64,000 bases of DNA from Phoenix dactylifera. Its lineage: Eukaryota; Streptophyta; Magnoliopsida; Arecales; Arecaceae. The DNA lies in assembly GCF_009389715.1 (NCBI RefSeq), contig NC_052392.1, forward strand, positions 39,351,668 to 39,415,667, in the 5' to 3' direction. Position numbers and translations under genes: made by a program. Below, in pieces: positions 1 through 11,352 of this stretch. Within the stretch, counting starts at the first letter, position 1, and every line of letters starts with the position of its first letter. The notes below the pieces were generated by a model that did not search any database, was not told where the DNA came from, and saw nothing but the letters and a program-made list of their open reading frames with translations.

Positions 1-337
1 GTTATATTGAGCTCTAATGCCTTTGAAATAGGCTTAAACATTTTTTAATACCTTTTATGCCTTATGCCCTTATGGTATTAGGGCTAGCATGGCTCCATGA
101 TCACCTCGTCTCCTTTCAAGATTGTGTCTCATGCCAGTAGGTCAATAAGTTCTGTGGCATGCCTAGAGAGAAGCCAGACAAATAAATTCCAACTCTAAAA
201 TTTGGTTATATTGAGCTCTAATGCCTTTGAAATAGGCTTAAACATTTTTTAATACCTTTTATGCCTTATGCCCTTATGGTATTATGGCTAGCATGGCTTC
301 ATGATCACCTCATCTCCTTTTAAGATTGTGTCTCATG
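1..337 (+). repeat. Tandem duplication of about 133 bp in a PARG intron
   Basis: Bases 1-133 are repeated at 205-337 (offset 204) with only a handful of substitutions, so the duplication is fairly recent. Both copies start at the string GTTATATTGAGCTCTAATGC and run to the string TGTCTCATG. The first copy begins at the window edge, so the array may continue to the left. The stretch lies upstream of the first visible PARG exon and so should be intronic. No coding potential was seen here. Confidence 0.9.
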
Positions 338-1152
338 ACTATGAATGTGACATTATGCTCAAATTGAAATCTGCATCTTGAAGTGAGGAACCTGCCTTTT
401 GATGGATTGATCTAACGTATATTGCATGTTGATCATACCAAAGTAGCCTTCATATCATTTGTCTGCCCATTGAGTTGCCCTGCTCACCTTCCTCAAAATA
501 GGTGAGAATCTCAAGATGGATATTAAATGGGCCCTGCATTAGGCTGCAATGAGTTACTCATGGTATCTACAGTCTGACACTATAAATGTGCGACTGGTGA
601 AACATCATCAGTCTGGCCCTTTGAGTTACTTGTAATTAAGGAGGCCTTCCAGGTTTGAAGTTCCTTTCCCATTTATTTACTTATATCTGATTTATGTGAT
701 TCCTTACTGCACCAGAGCACTTATATCAAGTCTGGCCCTTCAGCCTCCCTCACCCACAATGCTGAGAATATGCTTCTTTAGTCGATTTCCCACAAGCCTT
801 GCTTCAAAAAAGGATATATTGGAAATAACATTAATTTATCTAAGATAAGGCTTCAGATCAAATTGACTTTATTACAAGCATGAATGGTCGAGTAGGGTAA
901 CAAATGTTGGTCAGATACACAAGGATCATAATCTTTCTGAAACATTAATCATTTGGTTTTAGCCAACACTCGTTCAATATATGGAATGTAATGCATGTGT
1001 CGTGTTCGCAGGCAACCTATACATTTATTGAATTTAATCTTATTTTGTATTGTTACATTTGTTACCTTGAGTTTAAGAATTTATTAAATGTTACAGCTAC
1101 ATAGTGGCTGCTTGATTGAAATTCTGCCCATTGTCATGGTACTGTATTGTAG

Positions 1153-3833
1153 GTATGGCTCCTCGTTCTGTTTTGCGGGTGACTACCTGGATAAGAAGCT
1201 ATTTGATTCAATAGGCAGGAGAAAGACAAGGATTGTTGCAATAGATGCTTTATGCAGTCCAAGAATGATGCAGTATGAAGTTGATTGTCTGGTTAGGTAT
1301 GCCAAACTTTTATTCTTGGTATAATAGCTTTTTCAGGACAATATTTTATAAAAAAGCATATCAGTCGAAATTACTAGGATATACCAACTTGAAGATGTTT
1401 TGTCATGCTTTAGTATATTGTCTATGTTCAGAACATTTGTTGTCATCAAATGGCTTCTGGTATATTGTCTATCTTCAGGACATTTGTTTTGTCATGCTTT
1501 AGTATATTCGCTATCTTCAGGACATTTGTTGTCATCAAATGGCTTCTGATATGAAGACCTATAATGTTTTTTCCTTCATCTCTTTAATATGACCTTTGAC
1601 CTTTGTTCATCAAAAAAAAGATCTCAACATTTAGATTTTGTAAGTTTAGCATAATTGAGTCATCTTGAATCAATAAGACAAAACACACGACATCCACAAA
1701 CTATTAATTATCTGCATAGTCAAAGGCTGATTTCTGAAGTCACTTCCAGATCGACCTAATGTAAGATAATGTAGAAAAGAAGAGGAAAGCTTAATAAGCA
1801 TTTAGAAAGTGAAGAAGTGTCAATGTAATAACGAAGAACATGGTAAAATCATAAAATTTGGGCTATGTAGAAGAAATTTAGAATTGTAAAAACCTAGCAA
1901 TTAATGAATAGAAAAATGTCAAGGTGCAAAGCATCAAAAATTGGATCAATGAAACTCAGTTCTGTGGTTTACCTTTGTTCCTTATATATGCTTAGGATAA
2001 AATGTAACCAGTTGTATCTAAAGAATTGTCAGCCTTGAACCTACAATATGTCAAACTTTTATAATTTTTGTTATTCTTTTGATTCATGCAGGAAAGTTCT
2101 GCATGAAGTGTAAGGAAAAATACCCGTACTTAAATTTATGTGTTTCCCTGGCAGAGAAGGCCAAAATAATTACACGTCTTTGTAATATGTCTTACTGTTG
2201 GTCTTTGTTTTTTCTGTAGTACTTTCTTTCCTTCACTCCTGAAACATCAATTGTTTGACATCGTATTTGGAATGTTGTCATGGTGTTTGTATGAATTATA
2301 TCCTTAGATAAGAACATGGTTAGTGTTGTTCCTATTTCAGCTTCAATGTTGTCTTGATACATCAACATATCTTTTGATTGTGTGTCGTCTGTATCCCTAA
2401 CTAGAGTTCTTGTTTATTGCTTTCTTGACTTCAAGCTTTTCCCCTTTCTTTTTATTTTTGTTGAACAGGGAAACAAATAAAGCATTTTGTGGATTTCTGG
2501 ATAGTTCAATATATCAGCACTGCTTGAAGATTTTTCAAGATGCTGATGAGAACAGTAATGAAGTTTCCATTGCTAACCGCAACATTTTTCCAGTAAGAAT
2601 TGTCAATAAGATGTTTACTTTGGTTAGTTCTCAAATATCCTTGATAAAGGGGCTCCACAAATTGATTTAATTGGGCTAAGTCCCTTTTCTCCTTTTCTGC
2701 TTTCTTGATACCAGATGGCCTGTCCTATTAGGTTCTCTTATTCCTACACATTTTGGCCAAAGTTTTGCCTTTTTCCTGTCCATCATTATGTTTTTTTTTG
2801 GTTTCTGCATGCAATCAAACAAAACTTAACCTTGATATCTTAAAGGACTGCATATGTTTTGTCTAGAAGTCTATTCATGCTCAGATGATGCAGTTGCCTT
2901 ATAATGAATTTGATTAATCTGATGTTGTTTGCTTGCAGTAACTGCCTCATGCTTTGATCTACTTCATGAACAGGTTTGTGAAACTACTACTACTACTGAA
3001 CAAGTCAAAGATCCGGACATTTCTGAAAATGAAAGTGCAAGCAACTTGGACTTGATTGGTAATACTGAAAATAAAAGCTGTCAGGTAATAGACTCCCAGG
3101 AGGATATTGGGATTGCAACTGGAAACTGGGGCTGTGGAGCTTTTGGTGGAGACCCTGAAATTAAGAGTATGATCCAGTGGCTGGCTGCATCGCAGGTATC
3201 CTCTTTGTGAGATTCTGCCGCTATCTAATGATAATCGCATTTGAGTCTGTATTATTGGGGAAAGTTGTAAATGGTGGAATATATTCCTGAACCATGCATC
3301 TTTCAGCAGGAATGACTTTTCATTTCTCCCCTGGTATAATCTGGTGGCTGATGACACCGCATAGTTCTTCACATTGTTCATTATAGACTTGATGACATTT
3401 GTAGTCCTAGCCATTCACACAGTATGCATTCTTCTACAAAATATTAGAACAATAAAAGTTATGGGTTTTCTAGTTCATTTTCTTTTCCATTTGAAGTCCA
3501 ATTCTTGTATTCCTGTGGCTTTAGATGTCTGCAGACTGTCTTAGTTATCATGTATTTTTGAATGAAAGGCTAGTAGATCATGAGATTATAATGTTTTCCC
3601 CTTCCTTTTTCTTTCCTCATGTTGCAGGCATTAAGACCTTTCATCCACTATTACACATTTGGAGAAGCAGCCTTGCAGAGACTAGAACAGGTAAGCTTGC
3701 TGCTTTTATTGTTATTATACAGTATATTAGCTTGACATTATGAAAATCTCAACGTGTACACTGGATAAATTCATATCTTATGATGGAAATCTTGCATGAA
3801 CTTGGAAAAATGTTTGCAGTCAGCATCAATGAC

Positions 3834-3920
<87 letters not shown>

Positions 3921-4268
3921 GTGTGTGTGTGTGAGAGCTTAGGATTATGGTGATTTAACTCATTCCTCTGTTCAAATATGTATTCCTTAACTGTTGTGGT
4001 ACTGAATGTGGTCAATAAGATCGCTGATGTGGTTTATATATCTTACTGTTTAAATTTTCTTGAAAAATAGTGCTAGTGGTGGATTTCACAATGACAATTA
4101 AATCAGGTGACTCAATGGATCTTGCTGCATGGATGGACGGTGGGTGACTTGTGGAGCATGATAGTTGAATACTCATTCCAAAGGTTAAGTGGGGAGGCTA
4201 ATGTCGGGTTTTTAACTTGGCTCTTACCTGATCACAGCACAAGAGATGTGCAATATATGTCAGAGTAG
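1153..4268 (+). CDS. PARG: Poly(ADP-ribose) glycohydrolase, C-terminal part (5' end outside window)
   Basis: PARG hydrolyses the ribose-ribose bonds of poly(ADP-ribose), reversing PARP action in DNA repair and stress signalling, mainly in the nucleus. Five exons are visible: 1153-1296, 2469-2592, 2974-3195, 3628-3690 and 4107-4268 (TAG stop), all with GT-AG introns and matching phases, giving about 237 residues. Family landmarks in order are [27 protein letters not shown], the macrodomain phosphate-binding loop [39 protein letters not shown], and the C-terminal [18 protein letters not shown]. The first visible codon pair (split G plus Tyr) should correspond to the conserved active-site-region tyrosine (family knowledge). 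The GGG...QEE catalytic signature lies upstream and was not found in bases 1-1152, so at least one earlier exon is outside. The 3' end of exon 2 and start of exon 3 are the least certain boundaries; this segment is variable in plant PARGs. Confidence 0.93.
1397..1547 (+). repeat. Local direct repeat in a PARG intron (offset about 89 bp)
   Basis: A block starting TTTTGTCATGCTTTAGTATA and ending ATCAAATGGCTTCTG occurs near 1397 and again near 1486, with a partial third copy between them. It lies in the intron 1297-2468. It looks like a slippage-type duplication with no coding content. Confidence 0.75.
3836..3932 (+). repeat. Compound microsatellite (TC)n(TA)n(TG)n
   Basis: A run of TC dinucleotides passes into a run of TA and then TG dinucleotides inside the PARG intron 3691-4106. 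It is likely length-polymorphic between individuals. Nothing suggests a function. Confidence 0.97.
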
Positions 4269-5868
4269 TGTCATTCTTCAGCTGGTCTTCAGAAGCAAAT
4301 GGAATTGATTTTTAAAATTTTCTAGTTTATTTCTTCTAATGTGCGACTCATTTAGTTCTTTTTCTCTTTTTTTGGTGTTTGACTATAATTTGGCTATATC
4401 ACTTCCTGATAGCTATCAGTAATCTTATTACTCTCTGCCAGGAGTGAAGGTTGTTGGGAGTTAGAGGGGGAGGTGTGGAATGCAGTCATAATATTCTGTT
4501 TAAATTCTGCCAACTTAGGAGGATTTTTCTAATTGTCGGGGCAGTCATAATATATGTTCTTTTGTTTTCCTGATGGCACGTATATATGCTGCTAATCTTT
4601 AACATCATTGGCTTGATATGTATGCTGGAGAGGCATCTCAAGTAAATGATGGATAATGTAAAGATGATAAGACTAATTTTGCGTGAATCTTTTCAATTTT
4701 TTTAAAAAGAAAGTTATGAGAATAAATCTTGCTTGCTCATAGTATTGCGAGCGCTGAATTTTCCAAGCTGCTTGTGGATATTGCAGTAGACATGCATTTC
4801 TGTGGAGGGTTTGGGATTTGTGGTCTTCTTATTTGTGTGGACAATGGTATGCTGTTTGATTGCTGGGTCGCTTGTTTTTACAGCCAGAAGTGATGCTATT
4901 TGGTCTGTAGAAAATCAGGCAGCAAGTGTAAACATTAGCAGGGCCGATGTGATGCCATGGAGTTACAGAGTCTTTTAAGTTGATATGCAGACTCAGAAGA
5001 TAGGTATGTACAAGAACATTGTACTTAACAGGAAGCAGAGCATGGAATAGCTTTTTATAAAGCATTCTGTGATCTTGGAAGGCTCGAATCGAGTTTTGAC
5101 CTATCAATTCTGAATCAGATAAAAATTCTGCAAGACGTACTATCCCCATGTGGGAGTGATGTGCCCCAGATGACACAGAAGAGAAACTGTGTTTGGTTGC
5201 AGAATAAGCTGATCTTGAGTAAATGGTTGATTTCTTCTGATTAACTTGATTAGAAATTTTACTTTTTTTTATAAGGAGTTGGGGTATGTTTGGTTTCCAA
5301 GAGAATTGCTTGCAAAACTAATTTGTGTTGAAAAAACTAATCTTCTGATTATTTGCTTCGTTAGAAAATATAAATCGGAAAAACTATCTCTAGTTTTCCA
5401 TTAAACTTTCATTTCTCCAGAAAAAGTCCTATTTGTCTTGGTTTTATGGATTTCCTTGCAATCAAAAATATCCGAAGTCAAAAAATAGTTTTATCAATTT
5501 TTGCCAACATCAACTTTCTTCTTTGAATAAGTTGGTAATTTTCTATCATTTTGGGGGACTACGGTGGTCTAAATGGATTAAAGTAGCTTGAGTTTTCTCG
5601 TTTAACCCAGAACCAAAGTAAATGCACGGAAACTCCTTATCCGAGTGGAACAGGACTATGATAATGTGGACCTATTTGGTACTGTTTTTGTTTCTGTAGA
5701 TCCTAAAAGAAAAATTAATTAGAGTGCAAGCACATACGATGATTTTCTTTTTGATCCTAAAATTTATAAAGCTTTCGTGGCACAGATCCTAAAAGTGAAA
5801 AGTAGAATAAGAAATAGTATAATTATTTCACAAAAAATTTTAGAGAAACTCAAAATGATAATAAAAAA
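4269..5868. other. PARG 3' UTR and intergenic DNA, no gene seen
   Basis: The first few hundred bases after the PARG stop should include its 3' UTR; no single poly(A) site could be fixed. From about 5280 the base composition becomes AT-rich. The strings GGGGTATGTTTGGTTTCC (5280) and CTATTTGGTACTGTTTTTG (about 5671) resemble ends of Tourist- or hAT-like MITEs, but no matching opposite ends were found. A 115-codon minus-strand frame at 4829-5176 has no recognisable domain and is treated as chance. Confidence 0.5.
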
Positions 5869-6255
5869 GAGTTTTTTTTTGTTGCACGAATACCATTTTA
5901 AATATCGAATTTTGCATGAATATTTTCTTAAATTTAATATTTACATGTATATCTTCGTAAAACACTTGTTTTGCTATTTTTTTATTCTTATTTTTGCATA
6001 TGTATTCATGCTATCTAACGTCGTTAAAAAATTAACAATTTTAAATTAAAATTACTAAAATATCTTTAATGGGTAAAAGTATAAAAAAAAATATAGGGGG
6101 GACCAAAAAAATCTATTTTATTTTAATTAAAATAAATATGGTTTTTATTAATGATATTAAAAGAATTTATTAGGGTATAGAAATAAATATAAATTTTAAG
6201 AAAGTATTGGCACAATTTTAAATTTTTAGATGAATATTCATGAAAAAAAAAACTC
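5869..6255. mobile_element. MITE-like element with about 75-bp imperfect terminal inverted repeats
   Basis: The left end reads GAGTTTTTTTTTTGTTGCAC and the right end, reverse-complemented, starts GAGTTTTTTTTTTCATGAAT. The arms keep pairing through AATACCATTTTAAAT/AATTTAAAAT-type blocks and TTTTCTTAAATTTAATATTT versus TTTCTTAAAATTTATATTT. The interior is very AT-rich with no coding capacity, which fits a non-autonomous DNA element, perhaps Mutator-like from the long arms. No clear 9-bp target duplication is visible. It ends about 360 bp upstream of the MRL7-type start codon. Confidence 0.6.
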
Positions 6256-6612
6256 AAAAACGATCAACCATGCCGCTTAGTATCGTGCTGGAGAGAGAGC
6301 GGGCCGAGGTCCGAGTCAGGTGAGGCCCGGGTGAAGTCCGTCTAGACTCGGCTCACTTGGAATCCTCATCCAATCGATCTCACGGTACCTGGTCTACACT
6401 CCTGAAAAGCCAAAAACTTCCATTTCGAAAGCTGTGGGCGCTTACCCTTTGTTCATCCCACAAAGCCACCGAGAGTGCTCTCTTCTTGATTTGGCTCAAG
6501 CTCTACCCGAAGGCAAGCAGGCATTACTTCTTCCTTCCCCTCGCTGAAGCTATCCAAGAGATTAAAAGGAACAGCTGCTAATAGTATCTATAATTATCTC
6601 TTTGCTCGCAGA
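6256..6612 (+). promoter_or_regulatory. Presumed promoter and 5' leader of the MRL7-type gene
   Basis: This stretch separates the MITE from the start codon and is GC-richer than the DNA to its left. A short upstream frame at 6357-6581 shows no recognised domain. The bases just before the ATG, CTTTGCTCGCAG, look like a splice acceptor, so a leader intron is possible. No firm TATA box was identified. The call rests mainly on position. Confidence 0.35.
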
Positions 6613-7963
6613 ATGGCGCTACAATGTCCATTGCTCCTCAACTGTTCGACGCCTGTTCCAAGAGAAGAGACCCATCTCCAAGTCCCACTTCTATGTGCTC
6701 GCTCTGTTCCTCTCCACCCAAAGAGTCACGGGAGCTTTAAACCCCCTTCACCAATTGCTGGTGGTTTCGTTCCCACGTCCCCAAAACTGGTAAAAGATTT
6801 CCTGCTTCCCACGTCCATTGTGTTGCATGTCGTTTCAAACATAGGCTCATGAATCATCGAACTTTGTACGTGCCGCTACTGAGAAGAAGGTGAGAGCTTC
6901 CAAAGCAATTGAAGTTGTCCTCGGCGATGGGAAAGATGATGAAGACACCGACTCTGACGAGGAAGAAAAGAACCACGGCAGTGATGATGGCCCGTCTCTA
7001 ATGACCGAGGAGGAGAGGAAGGAGATGAGAAGGAAGATCAGGGAGGTGCTCGACAATGCACCGGATGCAGAAGAGGAGACCGACCCAGTCCAGAGGAAGA
7101 TTAAGATGCAAAAGCTTTTAGCTGATTACCCTCTAGTTGTTGAAGAGGATGATCCTGACTGGCCCGAAGACGCCGATGGGTGGGGGTTCAATTTTGATCA
7201 ATTCTTCGATAAGATCACGATCAAGAATGTGAGGAAGGACGACGATGAAGATTACGACAGTGATAAGGAGATTGTGTGGCAGGATGATAACTACATCCGG
7301 CCGATCCATGACATAACTGCAAGGCAGTGGGAGGACACTGTGTTTAAGGACTTCAATCCTCTGATAATACTTGTTCACCATCGATATAAAAAGTCGGTTC
7401 TTGTTCTCTTTGATCCACATTGCTGCATTGCGGTATTGACAAATGTGTGTCGCTGAAGGCATTTTGATATTGTATACAGGCCTGAAGAGAATGAGAGGGC
7501 AAGGAGTGAGCTGGAGAGGGCAGTGCAGATGTTCTGGGAATCTGGGTTGCCTTCGCCGAGGGTAAGACATCGAAATGCCTGCCTCCTATTACAAGACTAG
7601 AGAAGTGATCGTCTTTCTCATTCTAACAAGAATTATATGGTGGCAGTGCGCAGCTGTAGATGCTTGTGTCGAGCATGATCTGGTAGATGCTCTGCAGGTG
7701 TCAGGTTTCCCTGAAATCCTCTTCACGCATGCAGGGAAGATACTGCACCGCGATAAAGGTATATTATTACGGGCATCTAGATGGCCTACAATAGATAATT
7801 GGAATGAGTCTGAAAGTGATTACCTTTTTCTGTTGTTTCAGTGGTTCGGACGGCAGATGAGTGGTCGAAGATAATGGCGTTTTTCTTCTACAAAGCTGGT
7901 AGGCCATCATTCCTGGATAAATCAGTTGGCCAGAGTTGTGAGAAGATCCCATCTCTTAAATAG
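6613..7963 (+). CDS. MRL7: Chloroplast thioredoxin-like fold protein, MRL7/RCB (SVR4) family
   Basis: In Arabidopsis MRL7/RCB and its paralogue MRL7-L are needed for chloroplast biogenesis and plastid-encoded RNA polymerase function (known of the family). Exons 6613-6789, 6845-7392, 7480-7561, 7647-7758 and 7842-7963 give 346 residues. Residues 1-59 (exon 1) are rich in Ser, Pro and hydrophobic residues with few acids, like a plastid transit peptide. Residues about 86-103 are strongly acidic (GDGKDDEDTDSDEEEKN). The family signature GWGFNFDQFFDKITIKN and EIVWQDDNYIRPIHD follow, then the C-terminal thioredoxin-like domain (about 205-346) with KKPEENERARSELERAVQ, CAAVDACVEHDLV and ADEWSKIMAFFYYKAG. 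No redox CxxC motif is seen. The donor after exon 2 (AA|GTCGGT) is weak but is the only one nearby that keeps frame. I cannot say whether this is the MRL7 or the MRL7-L paralogue. Confidence 0.9.
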
Positions 7964-10900
7964 GAGCAAGAATTGCTGAATTATAACTTTGTTTCTGATA
8001 TCAGATTACAAAATATGTTGTATAAGGATTGTAATGTTGAAAGACAAATTTACTGTAAAATAAACAAAACCTTGGATCAGATCTTGGACCACATCAATTG
8101 ATTCAGTAATTAGCTTCCTCAAGTGTAAATGTTTTTTGTTTCCTCAACCAGAAATGTTGCTCCAACTGAATTAAGTGTACAAAATTTTAACTCATGGTGC
8201 ATGTGTATGCAATAGACCTACTCCACCTAGTAGCCCTTATTCCCATGTATCCTTGCTCTCATGTCAACCTGAATTGCATCAAAAATTTTGTTTTAGAATT
8301 TAAAAGTGGGAAATATGATATCAAACAAGCCAAGAAAATATCAAAAGATCAGTGAATTTATCCGTTCCCTACCCCATTAATCAGCACGGTGGTCATTCAG
8401 CATATAAGTAGGATGATAAACAATGCAGTAAGAACTTAAGAGGACACATGCATGCATAATATGATTAATATCTCAAACAATGTTGCAGTTGCAACAACTT
8501 CATCAAGTAGCTTAGCTCTGCACTCTAGGTTATAATTAAGGATGTGGACAGTGCCATGTGAGATTCTCTCTTTTTGGAAAAATGGAAGATCTTTGAGAGG
8601 GTGAGGGAGTTACAGCAATCTTTTAACTTTGTTGCCTTCTCCTCGGAGGTCATATCTGCTAACTTGAGCTGATAAAAAGTTTGCAAGGTTTGAAAACTAA
8701 CTAGGCATCATGTAGTTGCTAAGTTGTATTGGCCAATTGACTGACACTGTAAAAAAAAGGGGCTGAGCAAAGCAACGTATTTTGGAGCTTCATTGAATGA
8801 AATTGTCGAAACTTTTCATTGAAATTATTTGATATTATACTGATATAAAAAAAAGTTAGACAATAACTTTCCCAGGAACTTTATTGATGCACTTTAAATC
8901 TCTGTGTTCTTAGTATTTCTAGGGATCCTTTATGTTCCAAAATCTTTGTCTGAGACACTTTGAGTTTGTATATATCATTGAACGAGAAATACAATGGTTG
9001 CTAAGGATTTTAATCAGGGCTTCCTTAGAAAAGACCCACTCACATGAGGTAGCAGGAAAGTTCAATTTGAACTTCTTGTTCTAACAAAAAAAAAAAAAAA
9101 AGGGGAGAGAGAGAATAAAAGAGCTTTTCTGATGCTTGGGTAAAATATGAACATCAAAGTGAAAAAATGCATAAAGTACTCAGTGATTATAAAAACAATG
9201 GGCAAGGTAAATAAATGTATTCTATGATCAATGAAGATTTCCAAGGAGTAAATAGATAATGCTCTTAGAAATTAACAGAGCATCCGGCTGCATGCCAGTT
9301 AACATTACAGTCAGAAAAGTTCTGTATTAGACTTCTTGAAGAAAAGCACATTACCATATATAAAGTTACTTTAAAGATTAGCAGATGGTGCATCTGAAAA
9401 CACCCTAAGAGAATTCATTAAATTATGCCCGAGGCTCTGCATGCTTACCCTCTAACACCCAAGAACCTAAATAGTGTGACTGAACTTTTCTCTACCTCTC
9501 CTCTTTTCTTCAAAAACTTTATTAGTTTTAGCCATTGAATGGTTAGAGTAAGTATAACTCTTCAATGTCAACTACATGAGAAAGGAAATTGTGCATGGAC
9601 GATAGTAAAGAATGCAGGCTGAAGGAGGTTTAGTTCTCTAACAGAGAGGCCGCATTCCTTACTATAGATAAATAAAAAACAGGGAGGCAACATCCTCCAA
9701 TCTTGTATTACGAGGTAACTCATGTAACAATACAAGTTGCACATGAGTTAGCTAAAACACATAATCTAGCTTTAAAGTTTTTGGCTCTCTCTCTCTCTTT
9801 TCCAGTCACTTTCTAATTCTTCATTTCATAGGCACCAATCACAAATTTTACCCAGATGAAAGTATCAGAAGCCAGAAAGCTATCAAAAAACCAAACCTAC
9901 GTGAGTAAACTGCATATCGACAATCACTGCCCACCACGCAACTAGTCAAAGTTTTTTTTTTCTTTTGATTATATCACAAAAAAGAAAATAAGCTAGAAAG
10001 TAGATTGCGAAAGTTTTTGGGACCATGGACTTTGTATAAAAGTTTCTGGGACCGTGGACTTTGTATAATTACAATGCAGAGGCCTTCCAATATTCCATAT
10101 GATTTTGTTAAAGTAGTCTGTGGGACTTCGTAACATGCCTGGCCTCTCTTGCAGGTGAAGTATGTTTCCCTTATGCCTACGCATTCACTTGATATAGAAG
10201 GCACCTTCTCACCTGAATGGTCGACAAGAGCCGATTTTCGACCACATGACAGAGGCGTGCTCTCCGCCACTAAGGCATGCCTATAAATAATGCAGTGGAC
10301 TGAATTGCCTCGTTTATAGCAGCGCATTGTAGAAAAAAATTTTGGACCAATTTTTTAATTGTTTCAACCACGTTTAACGATATTTTATTTTCTGATTATG
10401 GAATGAATTCATACTAGGCATATATGGCCCGTCCGCTTCATCAAAAAAAAAAAAAAAAAAAAGACGGAAAGCCTATATCATGTCTTTAGCCATTGGATGT
10501 TTGTCCAAGGATTGGATCCGTTGTGTTAAAAAAAAAAAAAAAAAAAAAACTATTAGTTCTAAGCCTGGAGTTTTTTTTTTTTCAGTTTTCCGGCTGCTAC
10601 GCAAGATTTTTTTTTTTTTAATATGTTAGAACCACCTCTATTTTATAACACAAGTAAAGTTCAAATTTTTATATTTGGCTTATCTGATTTCGACCTCAAA
10701 AATATGGGTAGCTTATTACCAATCAAATGAGCCTTTTGTAAGCTGAGTTTTGTGCTGAATACAATGAGGTGCATATGACTTAGAGATGCAAATTATTTTT
10801 GGACACAGACATTGCTATTACATAAATTTTATTATTTATAAAGAAATGTTATGTGGCTCTTGTACATGCGCATAAATTATTCTCTCTTTTTTGTCAGGAA

Positions 10901-11352
10901 AAGTTGGTGCAACTCGATTACCAAACTTGTCATTTAGTCGCCAAATCAATGATTGAAGTCATGCATATAAATTTTTTTTATTTGATATGTCAATTTATAA
11001 ACCAATATGTTGTCATACTGGGCCTAGCCTTCTTTTCTCTTTTGTTTTTTTATTTTTTTGATGTACCAGACTGGGCCTAGCTTTGTCGGTTGTGAGTTGT
11101 GGACCAAATTTCACAGCCCAAGCCGGAAGCCTATTATTCGACCGTGCCAACTCGTGGGCTTCGAAGGGTTGTTAACTCGGGGTAAGCGTACCTACGGTGG
11201 TCGTCTTCCAGAGATCGGCTCCCTAACTCGACCCATCCTCTCCCCGTCTTCCGCTTTCCCACCAAAAGCGCGAGAAGAGGAAGCGCGCGCTCTCTCTCTC
11301 AATCTAAAAGAGAAGGGGATTTTGATTTGAAGTGCTGAAGGAGTCCAATTTC
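7964..11352. other. Intergenic DNA between the MRL7-type gene and RPAIN; RPAIN leader at right end
   Basis: No gene is recognised. It holds poly(A)/poly(T) runs (about 9085, 10442, 10529, 10572, 10608) and a 29-bp tandem duplication starting at 10013 and 10042 (GGGACCATGGACTTTGTATA and a variant). Small minus-strand frames around 9974-10327 have no family features. The last 250 bp (about 11100-11352) turn GC-rich and CT-rich (TCTCTCTCTCAATC) and probably contain the RPAIN promoter and 5' UTR. Confidence 0.5.

Noticed and set aside
2959..3414. 151-codon minus-strand open frame over a PARG exon
   Set aside because: It is the antisense shadow of the exon encoding the GCGAFGG loop, which is clearly the real coding strand.
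4829..5176. 115-codon minus-strand open frame downstream of PARG
   Set aside because: No recognisable domain, base composition like the flanks, and it lies in the PARG 3' region. Treated as chance.
9974..10327. 117-codon minus-strand open frame
   Set aside because: No family features; spans a 29-bp tandem duplication and low-complexity DNA.
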